From Pseudomonas flexibilis (lineage in GTDB: Bacteria > Pseudomonadota > Gammaproteobacteria > Pseudomonadales > Pseudomonadaceae): DNA of 64,000 nt. Both the position numbers and the translations under genes were made by a program. The stretch is from the NCBI RefSeq assembly GCF_000802425.1, contig NZ_JRUD01000002.1:62001-126000 (forward strand), given 5' to 3'. Below, in pieces: positions 41,065 through 50,545 of this stretch; the stretch's first letter is position 1, and every line of letters starts with the position of its first letter. Below the pieces are notes generated by a model. That model ran no database searches. It was given only the letters and a program-made list of their open reading frames with translations, and had not been told where the DNA came from.

Positions 41065-41189
41065 GGGGCTAATAGGTGCCTTGGGCAGATAACGATGGCG
41101 GCAAGAATAGCGCCGGGGAGGTCGGGCGGGAAGCTGGGGCGCGTCAGCGGGCGGTTATTCGTCGTGTCGGCGAGCAGCCGGAGCGGCGC

Positions 41190-41263
41190 CTGTGGGAGCG
41201 GACTTGTCCGCGAGCTTCGCGGCTGGGCTGCAAAAAAGCTCGCGAATGAATTCGCTCCCACAG
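41190..41263 (+). repeat. REP doublet (REPIN), copy B
   Basis: The same two facing halves as copy A, with CTGTGGGAGCGGACTTGTCC on the left and GAATGAATTCGCTCCCACAG on the right. It begins 12 bp beyond the miaB stop, in the 210-bp gap between miaB and ybeZ, where it could form a 3' stabilising hairpin on miaB mRNA. Confidence 0.88.
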
Positions 41264-41274
41264 GTTGTCCGAAT

Positions 41275-42603
41275 TCAATCCAGCAGTGTGCCGCGCAGCG
41301 AGTGGGGCAGTGCGTCGTCGATGTGCACCGTGGCGAACTGGCCGATCAGCAGCGGGTTGTCGCAGCGGAAGTTGACGATGCGGTTGTTCTCGGTACGGCC
41401 CTGCAGCATGCCCGGGTCCTTCTTCGAGTAGTCGGTCACCAGGATGCGCTGGGTGCTGCCCACCATGCGCCGGCTGATCTCGAAGCCCTGCTGGTTGATG
41501 CGCTGCTGCAGGATCTGCAGGCGCTGCTTCTTCACCTCCTCCGGGGTCTCGTCGGCCAGGTCGGCGGCCGGCGTGCCGGGGCGGGCGCTGTAGACAAAGG
41601 AGAAGGAGAAGTCGAAACCGACATCCTCGATCAGCTTCATGGTCTGCTCGAAATCCTTGTCGGTCTCCCCGGGGAAGCCGACGATGAAGTCCGAGCTGAT
41701 GCACATCTCCGGTACCGCCGCCTTGAGCTTGCGGATGCGTGACTTGTACTCCAGCGCGGTGTGGTTGCGCTTCATGGCTGCCAGCACGCGGTCGGAGCCG
41801 GACTGCACCGGCAGGTGCACGAACTTCACCAGCTCCGGAATCTCGGCGTGGGCCTGGATTAGCGCGTCGGAGAACTCCAGCGGGTGGCTGGTGGTGTAGC
41901 GGATGCGCTCGATGCCGTCGACGGCGGCCACCAGATACAGCAGCTCGGCGAAGTCGGTGATGCCGCCGTCGCGGTTCTCGCCCCGGTAGCCGTTGACGTT
42001 CTGGCCCAGCAGGGTGACTTCCTTCACGCCGTTCTCGGCCAGGTGGATGATTTCGGTCAGCACATCATCCAGCGGGCGGCTGACTTCCTCGCCGCGGGTA
42101 TAGGGCACCACGCAGAAGGTGCAGTACTTGCTGCAACCTTCCATGATCGACACGTAGGCGCTGGGGCCGTCCACGCGGGGCTCGGGCAGGCGGTCGAACT
42201 TCTCGATTTCCGGGAAGGAGATATCGACCTGCGGCGTCTGGGTGGTGCGCGCGGCGTCGATCATCTCCGGCAGGCGATGCAGGGTCTGCGGACCGAACAC
42301 CACGTCCACATAGGGCGCGCGGTCGCGGATCGCCGCGCCTTCCTGGCTGGCCACGCAGCCGCCGACGCCGATCACCAGTTGCGGATTGTCCTGCTTCAGC
42401 TCGCGCCAGCGGCCGAGTTGCGAAAACACCTTTTCCTGGGCCTTCTCGCGGATCGAGCAGGTGTTGAGCAGGATCACGTCGGCCTCTTCGGCCTTGTCGG
42501 TGAGTTCCAGGGCCTGGTGTTCGCCCAGCAGGTCGGCCATGCGCGAGCTGTCGTACTCGTTCATCTGGCAGCCGTGGGTTTCGATGTAGAGCTTCTTGGC
42601 CAT
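41275..42603 (-). CDS. miaB: tRNA-2-methylthio-N6-dimethylallyladenosine synthase
   Basis: Radical-SAM methylthiotransferase acting on A37 of tRNA. 442 residues. The N-terminal UPF0004 domain holds the auxiliary cluster cysteines (GCQMN, NTCSIRE, GGCVASQ); the radical-SAM triad is in [17 protein letters not shown] near residue 157; a C-terminal TRAM domain (about 375-440) follows. It stands alone between ybeZ and the divergent DUF1820 gene. The standard neighbour ybeZ starts 210 bp downstream. Confidence 0.97.
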   Translation of the reverse strand: MAKKLYIETHGCQMNEYDSSRMADLLGEHQALELTDKAEEADVILLNTCSIREKAQEKVFSQLGRWRELKQDNPQLVIGVGGCVASQEGAAIRDRAPYVDVVFGPQTLHRLPEMIDAARTTQTPQVDISFPEIEKFDRLPEPRVDGPSAYVSIMEGCSKYCTFCVVPYTRGEEVSRPLDDVLTEIIHLAENGVKEVTLLGQNVNGYRGENRDGGITDFAELLYLVAAVDGIERIRYTTSHPLEFSDALIQAHAEIPELVKFVHLPVQSGSDRVLAAMKRNHTALEYKSRIRKLKAAVPEMCISSDFIVGFPGETDKDFEQTMKLIEDVGFDFSFSFVYSARPGTPAADLADETPEEVKKQRLQILQQRINQQGFEISRRMVGSTQRILVTDYSKKDPGMLQGRTENNRIVNFRCDNPLLIGQFATVHIDDALPHSLRGTLLD

Positions 42604-42699
42604 GAGCGTGCGGGGATCGGCAGGAAAGGAAGGGGCGGATTATAGGGGGGTGGGCGGCGAGGGACCATAGGCGCCGGGCGGGCGGAAGCGGTGCTGTGG

Positions 42700-42705
42700 T
42701 ATGCT
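42700..42705 (+). promoter_or_regulatory. Candidate -10 box for the DUF1820 gene
   Basis: TATGCT preceded by GG, about 35 bp before the ATG at 42741, in the 137-bp divergent gap with miaB. No convincing -35 box. Confidence 0.35.
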
Positions 42706-42740
42706 CCGCGCCCCTCGTCGCTGTCCTGACCGTCACCACC

Positions 42741-43067
42741 ATGAGCAAACGCGAAGCCCCCATCTTCAAGGTCATCTTCCTCAACCAGGGCCAGGTGTAC
42801 GAGATGTACGCCAAGCAGATCTTCCAGAGCGATTTGTGGGGCTTTCTGGAAATCGAGGAATTCGTGTTCGGCGAGCGCACGCAGGTGGTGGTCGACCCCA
42901 GTGAGGAGAAGCTCAAGGCCCAGTTCGAGGGCGTCCTGCGCAGCTTTGTGCCGATGCACGCCATCATCCGCATTGATGAGGTCGAGCGCCTGGGGACGCC
43001 TAAAATCAGCGAGGCCAAGAGCGGCAGCAACATCATGCCGTTTCCGATGCCAATGCCCGAGAAGTAG
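42741..43067 (+). CDS. DUF1820 family protein
   Basis: 108 residues from the ATG at 42741 (MSKREAPIFKVIF). Conserved family pattern: FLNQGQVYEMYAKQIFQSDLWGFLEIEEFVFG, then VDPSEEKLKAQF and a C-terminal IDEVERLG...MPFPMP tail. Soluble and mixed alpha/beta by composition. The family is widespread in gammaproteobacteria and has no known function. It lies 42 bp upstream of galE on the same strand, which need not imply a functional link. Confidence 0.88.
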   Translation: MSKREAPIFKVIFLNQGQVYEMYAKQIFQSDLWGFLEIEEFVFGERTQVVVDPSEEKLKAQFEGVLRSFVPMHAIIRIDEVERLGTPKISEAKSGSNIMPFPMPMPEK

Positions 43068-43109
43068 GTCGGCATCCCCCAGGACACAGGTTCACTCAGG
43101 AGCGACAGT

Positions 43110-44141
43110 GTGAAATCCACCATCCTCGTTACCGGCGGCGCCGGCTACATCGGCTCCCACGTGGTGCTGGCCCTGCTGGAGGCCGGCCAGGACGTGCTGG
43201 TGCTGGACAACCTCAGCAACAGCTCGCTCGAATCCCTGGCGCGCGTCGAACGCCTGTGCGGCCGCGCGCCCCGCTTCGTCGAGGGCGACATCCGCGACCG
43301 CGCGCTGCTGGACCGGCTGTTCGCCGAACAGCGCATCGGTGCCGTGATGCACTTCGCCGGTCTCAAGGCGGTCGGCGAGAGCGTGCAGCAGCCGCTGCGC
43401 TACTACGAGAACAACGTTGCCGGCAGCGTCACCCTGTGCCAGGCGATGGCCGCCGCCGGGGTGTTCCGGCTGGTGTTCAGCTCGTCGGCCACCGTATACG
43501 GCGAACCGCCGCAGATGCCGATCCGCGAGGATTTTCCCACCGGCACACCGACCAACCCCTACGGCCGTTCCAAGTTGATGGTCGAGGAGATCCTGCGCGA
43601 CCTGTCGCTGTCCGAGCCGCGCTGGAACATTGCCTTGCTGCGCTACTTCAATCCGGTCGGCGCCCATCCCAGCGGGCTGATCGGCGAGGACCCGCAGGGC
43701 ATACCCAACAACCTGCTGCCCTATATCAGCCAGGTGGCGGTCGGCAAGCTCAAGGAGCTGGCGGTGTTCGGCGACGATTATCCGACCGTCGACGGTACCG
43801 GCGTGCGCGACTACATCCACGTCATGGACCTGGCCGACGGCCATCTCAAGGCGCTTGCCGCCCTGGCCGAACGCAACGGGGTGAATGTCTGGAACCTCGG
43901 CACCGGCACGGGCTACAGCGTGCTGCAGATGATCCACGCCTTCGAGCAGGCCAGCGGGCGCAGTGTCCCCTACCGCATCGCCCCGCGGCGGGCTGGCGAT
44001 ATCGCCGAATGCTGGGCCGATCCGGCACTTGCCGAGCAGGAGCTGGGCTGGAAGGCCCGTCGGGGACTGGCCGAGATGATGGCGGATACCTGGCGCTGGC
44101 AGTCGAACAATCCGGACGGCTATCGCCCCGCGTCCGCTTAA
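43110..44141 (+). CDS. galE: UDP-glucose 4-epimerase
   Basis: NAD-dependent conversion of UDP-glucose and UDP-galactose, feeding surface polysaccharides. 343 residues; GTG start with AGGAGCGACA upstream. The Rossmann motif GGAGYIGSH is at residues 9-17, SSSATVYGEP starts near 124, and the catalytic pair is Tyr151-Lys155 (YGRSK). YFNPVGAHPSG near 190 and the family tail are present. Its TAA stop shares a TTAA palindrome with the stop of the Sel1 gene on the opposite strand. Confidence 0.95.
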   Translation: MKSTILVTGGAGYIGSHVVLALLEAGQDVLVLDNLSNSSLESLARVERLCGRAPRFVEGDIRDRALLDRLFAEQRIGAVMHFAGLKAVGESVQQPLRYYENNVAGSVTLCQAMAAAGVFRLVFSSSATVYGEPPQMPIREDFPTGTPTNPYGRSKLMVEEILRDLSLSEPRWNIALLRYFNPVGAHPSGLIGEDPQGIPNNLLPYISQVAVGKLKELAVFGDDYPTVDGTGVRDYIHVMDLADGHLKALAALAERNGVNVWNLGTGTGYSVLQMIHAFEQASGRSVPYRIAPRRAGDIAECWADPALAEQELGWKARRGLAEMMADTWRWQSNNPDGYRPASA

Positions 44142-44680
44142 GGAAGCGGCGCCAGCGGCGAGCTGGCGTCGATGGTCTGCAGTTCCTGCAGGTAGCTGCG
44201 GAAGATGTGGCCGAGGATCCGGGTGGCGACCGCCAGCTCTTCCTGGGACATCTGCTCGGCGACCAGGTCGGCGGCATCCAGGGCTTCTTCCGAGCCGTTC
44301 ACGGCGGACATTTTCAGCACGATGAAGGCCTGGATGTTGCTGGCCGGCACGCCTTCGCCCTTGAAGAACATGGTGCCGAGGCGGCGCTGGGCTTCGGCGT
44401 GTCCCTGCAGCGACGCCATCTCGTACCAGCGCAACGCCTGTTGCAGATCCTGCTGGGTGTGGCGGCCGGTGTAGAAGAACTCGCCCAGCTCGAATTGCGC
44501 CTGGGTGTCGCCTTCCAGGGCGATGGCCTGGCAGCTGTTGAGTGCCTCGCTCAGCAGCTCGGGTGCCAGGTCGAGCGAGCAACGTCCGGTGGCGGGCACC
44601 AGCAGGTCGTTGTCACTGGCCAGCGACACGGGAACAAACAGCAGACAGCACAGGCTCAGAATGTGGCTGGTGCGAATCAT
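44138..44680 (-). CDS. Secreted Sel1/TPR-repeat protein
   Basis: 180 residues. A signal peptide (about 1-21, ending VSLASD) is followed by two Sel1-like repeats (TQAQFELGEFFYTGRHTQQD and AEAQRRLGTMFFKGEGVPAS regions, about 58-120), then a helical C-terminus. Probably periplasmic. Sel1 proteins act as binding scaffolds, but no partner is suggested by the surroundings. It converges on galE and shares its stop-codon palindrome. Confidence 0.8.
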   Translation of the reverse strand: MIRTSHILSLCCLLFVPVSLASDNDLLVPATGRCSLDLAPELLSEALNSCQAIALEGDTQAQFELGEFFYTGRHTQQDLQQALRWYEMASLQGHAEAQRRLGTMFFKGEGVPASNIQAFIVLKMSAVNGSEEALDAADLVAEQMSQEELAVATRILGHIFRSYLQELQTIDASSPLAPLP

Positions 44681-44815
44681 GGGAATCCAGGGCGCCTATG
44701 CAGGCAGGCGGGTTCAGGCGACCGGCACATTATGGGATAACCCGTGCGCGGGTTACAAAGCCTTTCGGCCCGGAGGGGTTTGCCATTCTGCTGCGACGGT
44801 GGCGGGGGTGCCGTC

Positions 44816-44890
44816 TTGGGGGAGCGGACTCGTCCGCGAAGGCTTTGGTGCGGGTATGCCCAAAAGCTCGCGAACAGGTTCGCTCCCACC
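44816..44890 (+). repeat. REP doublet (REPIN), copy C
   Basis: A diverged doublet. The left half reads GGGAGCGGACTCGTCCGCGA; the right half reads AGCTCGCGAACAGGTTCGCTCCCACC. The base changes in the stems are partly compensated (GGACTCGTCC, GAACAGGTTC still pair). It lies ten bases beyond the hemL stop. Confidence 0.82.
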
Positions 44891-44900
44891 GTCCGTGGTC

Positions 44901-46184
44901 TTACTTCAGCTGCGCGAAGGCACGCTCGGCGGCGTCCAGGGTGATCTTCAGCTCGGTCTCGCCATGGGCGATGGAGGTGAAGCCGGCTTCATATGCGCTG
45001 GGAGCCAGGTAGACACCGCCGTCCAGCATCAGGTGGAAGAAGCGGTTGAAGCGCTGCGCGTCGCTGGCCATCACGTCGGCGAAAGTCTGGATGCTGTCTG
45101 CGCCGCTGAAGTACAGGCCGAACATGGCGCCCACCTGGGTGGTCACGAACGGGATGCCGGCGGCATCGGCGCGGTCCTGCAGGCCCTGCAGCATGCGGCT
45201 GGTGTAGTCGGCCAGCTCGGTGTGGAAGCCCGGGCGGCTGATCAGCTTCAGGGTGATCAGGCCGGCGGCCATGGCCAGCGGGTTGCCGGACAGGGTGCCG
45301 GCCTGGTAGACCGGGCCGAGCGGGGAGACGCAGGACATGATCTCGCGCTTGCCACCGAAGGCGCCCACCGGCATGCCGCCGCCAACGATCTTGCCGAAGG
45401 TGGACAGGTCCGGCGTCACGCCGAAATGCGCCTGGGCGCCGCCGAGGGCGACGCGGAAGCCGGTCATCACCTCGTCGAAGATCAGCACCACGCCGTGCTC
45501 GTCGCACAGCGCGCGCAGGCCTTCCAGGAAGCCCGGCACCGGAGGCACGCAGTTCATGTTGCCGGCCACCGGCTCGACGATGATGCAGGCGATCTCCTGG
45601 CCGCGCTGCTTCAGGGTGTCGCGCACGGTGTCCAGGTCGTTGTAGGGCAGGGTCAGGGTGTGCTGGGCGAAGGCCGCCGGCACGCCCGGCGAGCTGGGCA
45701 CGCCGAAGGTCAGGGCGCCGGAGCCGGCCTTGACCAGCAGGCTGTCGGAGTGACCGTGATAGCAGCCCTCGAACTTGATGATGGTGTCGCGGCCGGTGTA
45801 GCCACGGGCCAGGCGGATGGCGCTCATGGTCGCCTCGGTGCCGGAGCTGACCATGCGCACCATTTCCATCGACGGCACCAGCGAGCAGACCAGTTCGGCC
45901 ATCTCGGTCTCCAGCGCGGTCGGTGCGCCGTAGGACAGGCCGTGCTCCAGCTGGCGGCGCACGGCGTCGAGCACGTCCGGATGGCCGTGGCCGAGGATCA
46001 TCGGGCCCCAGGAACCTACGTAGTCCACATAGCGCTTGTCGTCCTCGTCGACGATGTAGGCGCCCGACGCGTGCTTGATGAACAGCGGCGTGCCGCCAAC
46101 GCCCTTGAAGGCGCGCACCGGCGAGTTCACGCCGCCGGGGATGTGCTGTTGGGCCTGGTTGAAGAGGATTTCGGAACGGGACAT
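44901..46184 (-). CDS. hemL: Glutamate-1-semialdehyde 2,1-aminomutase
   Basis: PLP enzyme that makes 5-aminolevulinate for haem. 427 residues, usual length. The N-terminal [20 protein letters not shown]-type and [17 protein letters not shown] motifs (about 120) are present; FDEVMTGFR near 245 and the PLP lysine in [17 protein letters not shown] near 266 are intact. It ends close to a REP doublet and starts 44 bp downstream of thiE. Confidence 0.97.
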   Translation of the reverse strand: MSRSEILFNQAQQHIPGGVNSPVRAFKGVGGTPLFIKHASGAYIVDEDDKRYVDYVGSWGPMILGHGHPDVLDAVRRQLEHGLSYGAPTALETEMAELVCSLVPSMEMVRMVSSGTEATMSAIRLARGYTGRDTIIKFEGCYHGHSDSLLVKAGSGALTFGVPSSPGVPAAFAQHTLTLPYNDLDTVRDTLKQRGQEIACIIVEPVAGNMNCVPPVPGFLEGLRALCDEHGVVLIFDEVMTGFRVALGGAQAHFGVTPDLSTFGKIVGGGMPVGAFGGKREIMSCVSPLGPVYQAGTLSGNPLAMAAGLITLKLISRPGFHTELADYTSRMLQGLQDRADAAGIPFVTTQVGAMFGLYFSGADSIQTFADVMASDAQRFNRFFHLMLDGGVYLAPSAYEAGFTSIAHGETELKITLDAAERAFAQLK

Positions 46185-46228
46185 GAAGGGCCTCGCGAAT
46201 CAAAGCGGGCGTCGCCCGCGGTGCGTAG

Positions 46229-46858
46229 TCAGGAAGAAGGAAACAGCGAAACGAAGGCGCGGGCGCGGCGCTCGACCTCGGCGGCCGAATCCGCGGCAAA
46301 AAGGGCATTGATCACGGCCAGCCAGTCGGCGCCGTGCTCCACCAGCGGCCGGGCGTTGTCCAGCGTGATGCCGCCGATCACCACCAGCGGCGCATCGAAG
46401 CGTGCGCGCGCCTCGCTCAGCAGCTCTGGCGTGGCCTTGGCTTCGCCGGGCTTGGTCAGCGACGGATAGAAACGCCCGAAGGCCGGATGGCTGGCGCCGG
46501 CCGCCAGCGCGGCTTCGGCAAACGCCAGGCTGGCATAGCAGCTGGCGCCCAGGTGCACGCCCGCGCCAAGGCGCGCACGGGCCTCGCTCAGCGAGCCGTC
46601 CTCCTGGCCCAGATGCAGGCCGACGCCCAGTTGCACGGCCAGCTCCAGGTCGTCGTTGATGACCAGCTCGGCATCGTAGCGTTGGCACAGCTCGCGCAGG
46701 GCGCTGGCTTCATCGAAGCGGCGCGCCTGGTCGCGGGATTTCTCGCGGTACTGCAGCAGGCGCGCGCCGCCCTCCAGCGCGGCTTCCACGTAGGGCAGCA
46801 GGCGTCCCTCGGCGAGCAGGGCACTGTCGGTGATGGCGTACAGGCCGCGACTATTCAT
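46229..46858 (-). CDS. thiE: Thiamine-phosphate synthase
   Basis: Couples HMP-PP and thiazole phosphate to thiamine phosphate. 209 residues from the ATG at 46858 ([11 protein letters not shown]). Key blocks: LQYREKS near residue 35, NDDLELA near 66, GVHLGQED near 77 and [10 protein letters not shown] near 165. The start overlaps the stop of thiD (ATGA), so the kinase and synthase of the same pathway are coupled. Confidence 0.96.
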   Translation of the reverse strand: MNSRGLYAITDSALLAEGRLLPYVEAALEGGARLLQYREKSRDQARRFDEASALRELCQRYDAELVINDDLELAVQLGVGLHLGQEDGSLSEARARLGAGVHLGASCYASLAFAEAALAAGASHPAFGRFYPSLTKPGEAKATPELLSEARARFDAPLVVIGGITLDNARPLVEHGADWLAVINALFAADSAAEVERRARAFVSLFPSS

Positions 46859-47652
46859 CACGAAGCGTCCAGCGGCAGGCGGCGCGGGATGTACTGGCCG
46901 TGGCCCGGCGCCTCGGCGTCGCGCAGGCAGCGCCAGGTGTAATCCAGCGCCGACTGCACCGCGCTCGGCAGCGCTTCGCCCAGCGCCAGGCGCCCGGCCA
47001 GGGCGCTGGCCAGGGTGCAACCGGAGCCGTGGTAGCTGCCGGGCAGGCGCTGGCAGCTGGAGGTCCAGGTCTGGCCGTCGCGGCTGTACAGGCGGTTGAC
47101 CACCTCGGCCTCGTCGCCGTGGCCGCCGGTGATCAGCAGATGGCGAATGTATGGCAGCAGTTTTTCCGCGCACTCGTCCGGCGTGCCGTTGGGCAGCTCG
47201 GCGAGGATGCGCGCTTCAGGCAGGTTCGGCGTGGCGATGGCGGCCACCGGGAACAAGCGTTCGCGGATGGCGTAACCGACATCGTCCGGGCCCAGCGAGC
47301 CGCCGCCGCCGGCGCGCAGCACCGGATCGCAGACCAGCGGCACGCCGGGCAGCTGCCGCATCAGCTCCAGCACGGTGTCGACCATCTCCACCGAGCCGAG
47401 CATGCCGAGCTTGACGGCGGCGATGGGCAGGTCGGCGATCACCGCGCGGGCCTGGGCCAGCACCCATTCGCGGTCGAGCACGCGGAAGTCGGCAACGTCG
47501 ACGGTATCCTGCACGGTCAGCGCGGTGACGGTCGGTGCAGCGTGGCAACCCTGGGCAAGCAGGGCTTCGATGTCCGCCTGCAGGCCGGCACCACCACTCG
47601 GATCGTGGCCGGATAAGCAGAGGACAACGGGACGGGAAGTGTGTCTGTTCAT
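46858..47652 (-). CDS. thiD: Hydroxymethylpyrimidine (phosphate) kinase
   Basis: Phosphorylates HMP and HMP-P to supply ThiE. 264 residues from the ATG at 47652 ([23 protein letters not shown]). Ribokinase-like fold with the [16 protein letters not shown]-terminal signature, [11 protein letters not shown] near residue 120, and the catalytic [12 protein letters not shown] near 217. Divergent from the acyl-CoA dehydrogenase gene over 155 bp. No TPP riboswitch pattern was recognised upstream. Confidence 0.95.
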   Translation of the reverse strand: MNRHTSRPVVLCLSGHDPSGGAGLQADIEALLAQGCHAAPTVTALTVQDTVDVADFRVLDREWVLAQARAVIADLPIAAVKLGMLGSVEMVDTVLELMRQLPGVPLVCDPVLRAGGGGSLGPDDVGYAIRERLFPVAAIATPNLPEARILAELPNGTPDECAEKLLPYIRHLLITGGHGDEAEVVNRLYSRDGQTWTSSCQRLPGSYHGSGCTLASALAGRLALGEALPSAVQSALDYTWRCLRDAEAPGHGQYIPRRLPLDAS

Positions 47653-47807
47653 GGCGCGCGAGCTTAGCACTTTCCAACCGCCTATGGCCCGCCCTCGGAT
47701 GCGCTCCGGCGGGCCTATCTGCCCTCGCGTTTGTCCAGTTTCCCACTCCCGATGCGGCAAGGGGCCATGCTTCACTCTGTCGCATCTGCCAGTCACCGGA
47801 GCCCGCG

Positions 47808-49457
47808 ATGAACCTGCACCAGTTCGCCGAAACCCACGAGGTGTTCAACCAGGTGCCGCCGCTGGATGGCGCCAACCTCTATCGCCTGGACCTGCCGCTG
47901 CAGGAATGGGTGCACCGTTTCCAGGGCGGTTGGGGCGATGCGCGGCTGGATGCCTACGGCGCGCTGGCCGGCGGGCCGCTGATGGCCGCCGGTTTCCTCG
48001 CCAACGAGCACAAGCCGGAGCTGCGCACCCACGACCGCTACGGCCACCGCATCGACCAGGTCGACTTCCATCCCGCCTACCACGCGCTGATGCGCACGGC
48101 CATCGAACACGGCCTGCCGTCGCTGCCCTGGGTGAACCCGCAGGCCGGCGCCCACGTGGTGCGCGCCGGCCTCACCTACCTGCACAGCCAGGCCGAGGCC
48201 GCCAGCGGCTGCCCGCTGACCATGACCTTCGCCGCCGTGCCGGCGCTCAAGCTGCAGCCGGACATCGCCGACGCCTGGCTGCCGAAGATCCTCGCCACCG
48301 AGTACGACCCGCGCAACGTGCCCATGGAACAGAAGGACGGGGTGACCATCGGCATGGCGATGACCGAGAAGCAGGGCGGCACCGATGTACGCGCCAACAC
48401 CACCCGCGCCTTCCCGGTCGGCGCCGGCGGTCCCGGCCAGCCTTACGAACTGGTCGGCCACAAGTGGTTCTGCTCGGCGCCCATGTGCGACGCCTTCCTG
48501 ACCCTGGCGCAGACCGACAAGGGCCTGACCTGCTTCCTGCTGCCGCGCCACCGTCCGGACGGCACGCGCAATCAGTTCTACATCCAGCGCCTGAAGAACA
48601 AGCTGGGCAACTGGGCCAACGCCTCCAGCGAGATCGAATACCGCGGCGCGCTGGCCTGGATGATCGGCGAGGAAGGGCGCGGCGTGCCGACCATCATCGA
48701 GATGGTCGCCATGACCCGCTTCGACTGCATGGTCGGCTCCAGCGCGCTGATGCGCCAGGCGCTGACCCAGGCGCTGCACCACTGCGCGCATCGCCAGGTG
48801 GGCGGCAAGCGGCTGATTGAGCAGCCGCTGATGCAGAACGTGCTGGCCGACCTGGCCCTGGAAAGCGAGGCCGCGCTGGCGCTGACCATGCGCATGGGCC
48901 GCGCGCTGGATAACCCGGACGATCCGCAGGAAGCGCGCTTCGCCCGCCTGGTCACCGCCATCGGCAAGTACTGGATCTGCAAGCGCGCCCCGGAAATGAT
49001 CGCCGAGGCCAGCGAATGCCTGGGCGGCGCCGGCTACGTCGAGGAAACCATCCTGCCGCGCCTGTACCGCGAGGCGCCGGTCAACTCCATCTGGGAAGGC
49101 TCCGGCAACGTGCAGTGCCTGGACGTGCTGCGCGCGCTGTCCAAGGAGCCCGGCGTGCTGGACGCGCTGTTCAGCGAGCTGGGCGACGGCCACGGCGATG
49201 CCCGCCTGGCGGCGCATATCCAGCGCCTGAAGGACGCTTTCGCCGACACCAGCGACATCCATTACCGCGCCCGCCAGCTCACCGAGGACGTGGCTGTGGC
49301 CCTGCAGGCCAAGCTGCTGCTGGAGGCCGGCAACGCGGCGGTGTCCGACGCCTTCCTCGCCAGCCGTCTGGAAGGGCGCGGGCGCGTGTACGGCACCCTG
49401 CCGCGCGGACTGGAGATCGAAGCGCTGCTGGCGCGCAGCGCGCCGCATCTGGCGTAG
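47808..49457 (+). CDS. AidB-type acyl-CoA dehydrogenase
   Basis: 549 residues, the long AidB form rather than the usual 380-residue acyl-CoA dehydrogenase. The N-terminal domain starts MNLHQFAETHEVFNQVPPL, a typical AidB start. FAD-binding block AMTEKQGGTDVRANTT near residue 185, LGGAGYVEET near 405 and SIWEGSGNVQCLDVLRAL near 428 are present. E. coli AidB is induced by alkylating agents and binds DNA, but its true substrate is unknown. Here the gene is alone, so a function in fatty-acid or branched-chain metabolism cannot be excluded. The ATG at 47808 is preferred over longer readings. Confidence 0.9.
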   Translation: MNLHQFAETHEVFNQVPPLDGANLYRLDLPLQEWVHRFQGGWGDARLDAYGALAGGPLMAAGFLANEHKPELRTHDRYGHRIDQVDFHPAYHALMRTAIEHGLPSLPWVNPQAGAHVVRAGLTYLHSQAEAASGCPLTMTFAAVPALKLQPDIADAWLPKILATEYDPRNVPMEQKDGVTIGMAMTEKQGGTDVRANTTRAFPVGAGGPGQPYELVGHKWFCSAPMCDAFLTLAQTDKGLTCFLLPRHRPDGTRNQFYIQRLKNKLGNWANASSEIEYRGALAWMIGEEGRGVPTIIEMVAMTRFDCMVGSSALMRQALTQALHHCAHRQVGGKRLIEQPLMQNVLADLALESEAALALTMRMGRALDNPDDPQEARFARLVTAIGKYWICKRAPEMIAEASECLGGAGYVEETILPRLYREAPVNSIWEGSGNVQCLDVLRALSKEPGVLDALFSELGDGHGDARLAAHIQRLKDAFADTSDIHYRARQLTEDVAVALQAKLLLEAGNAAVSDAFLASRLEGRGRVYGTLPRGLEIEALLARSAPHLA

Positions 49458-49543
49458 CGCATCGGGCGGGCCTGTCCGGGTCCGCCCGTCAACTTCACCA
49501 CCGCTCGGCCGATAAACGGTTGGACACCGCAAGGAGTGCAACC

Positions 49544-50410
49544 ATGGCCATCCGTTTCGACTTCCCTTCCTCTGTATCAAAGCTACCCACCGTGCGTCGC
49601 AGCGACGAGACCGCTTCGCGGAGTACTCAGCCAGCCGCTGTGGATGCCGACCCGAAAACCGCCGCGCAGCTGACGCTCGGCGCAGCCTTGAAAAGGGCCA
49701 GCGAGACGGCCCGCGCCTTCGGTGATTCGCTCACCACGCGCTTCGACGAGGCGCGCAAGAGCAGCGCCCGCGAGCAGGTCGCGCAGATCCGCGAACGCAT
49801 CCAGATGCTCAAGCGCTTGATCCTGCTGTTCGGCGGCTCCAAGGCGCTGCTGCGCGAGCTCAAGCAACTGGCCGGCGCTCTGGCCTCGGCGAGCGAGGTG
49901 CTCAAGGACAGTGGCAGCGGTGGCTCGGCCTCGGCCGGACTGGCGCAGGGCGCGCTCTACACCGAAGCCGGCGTACCCGCTTCGGGTGCGCCGCCTGCCG
50001 CTCCGGCCGGCGACCACGCTCAGGCCAGCGAAACGGCCGAGTCGTCGGACGAGCAGCGCGAGGCCGAAGCACAGGTAGCCCAGGCCGAACGCGAACTCGC
50101 CGCCCTGGACGCCAAGGCCGACCCGCAGGACCCGCCTGCCACCGACGACGCTCCGACCCTGGCTCCCGCCTCGGCCGACAGCCAGCAGGCCCAGCGCCGC
50201 GCCGACGCCGACCTGCTGGAAAAGGCCCTGCGCGAACTCAAGGCCTTGCTCGCACTGGCCAAGGCCGCACAACGCAAGGCCGACCGCGACGACCAGAAGC
50301 GCATCAAGGACATCGAGGAGCAGCTGGAGCAGGTCGAGCAGGCGGTGGGGGAGCTGAACGCGCCCGCGTCGCTTTCAGCGGGGTTCGCTGGAATTTCCGT
50401 GCGGGCATGA
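49544..50410 (+). CDS. Uncharacterised Ala/Glu-rich coiled-coil protein
   Basis: 288 residues with AAGGAG seven bases before the ATG at 49544. I recognise no family. An N-terminal segment (MAIRFDFPSS) is followed by a helix-rich block (about 40-125; EQVAQIRERIQMLKRLI), a low-complexity Ala/Gly/Pro/Ser stretch (about 126-165), and a long charged region (about 170-280; LEKALRELKALLALAK, IKDIEEQLEQVEQAV) likely to form coiled coils. No signal peptide or membrane segment. It follows the AidB-type gene by 86 bp. Coding is supported by the ribosome site and by GC-rich third positions. Confidence 0.7.
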   Translation: MAIRFDFPSSVSKLPTVRRSDETASRSTQPAAVDADPKTAAQLTLGAALKRASETARAFGDSLTTRFDEARKSSAREQVAQIRERIQMLKRLILLFGGSKALLRELKQLAGALASASEVLKDSGSGGSASAGLAQGALYTEAGVPASGAPPAAPAGDHAQASETAESSDEQREAEAQVAQAERELAALDAKADPQDPPATDDAPTLAPASADSQQAQRRADADLLEKALRELKALLALAKAAQRKADRDDQKRIKDIEEQLEQVEQAVGELNAPASLSAGFAGISVRA

Positions 50411-50545
50411 GGGATGGTTTTTATCTGCTTTGTATTTTAAATTCACGGTTTTAATCGATTTCGCAGATATGGAATAACGATATAACCCGTTTTTATTAGT
50501 CGCTCGAACGCCTTACCGTGCGCTCCGTGTTCTACGGAGGTAACG
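50411..50545. other. AT-rich intergenic patch before the YeiH gene
   Basis: The first 100 bp (50411-50510) are much richer in A/T than anything nearby, with TTTTTATC, TATTTTAAATTC and ATAACGATATAACC stretches. It should hold the promoter of the downstream transporter gene and could be a target of MvaT/H-NS-like silencers. No clear -35/-10 pair stands out. The last part has ACGGAGG as the ribosome site of the YeiH gene. Confidence 0.5.

Noticed and set aside
46185-47807. TPP riboswitch near thiE-thiD
   Set aside because: No THI-box-like sequence was recognised in the 155-bp gap upstream of thiD.
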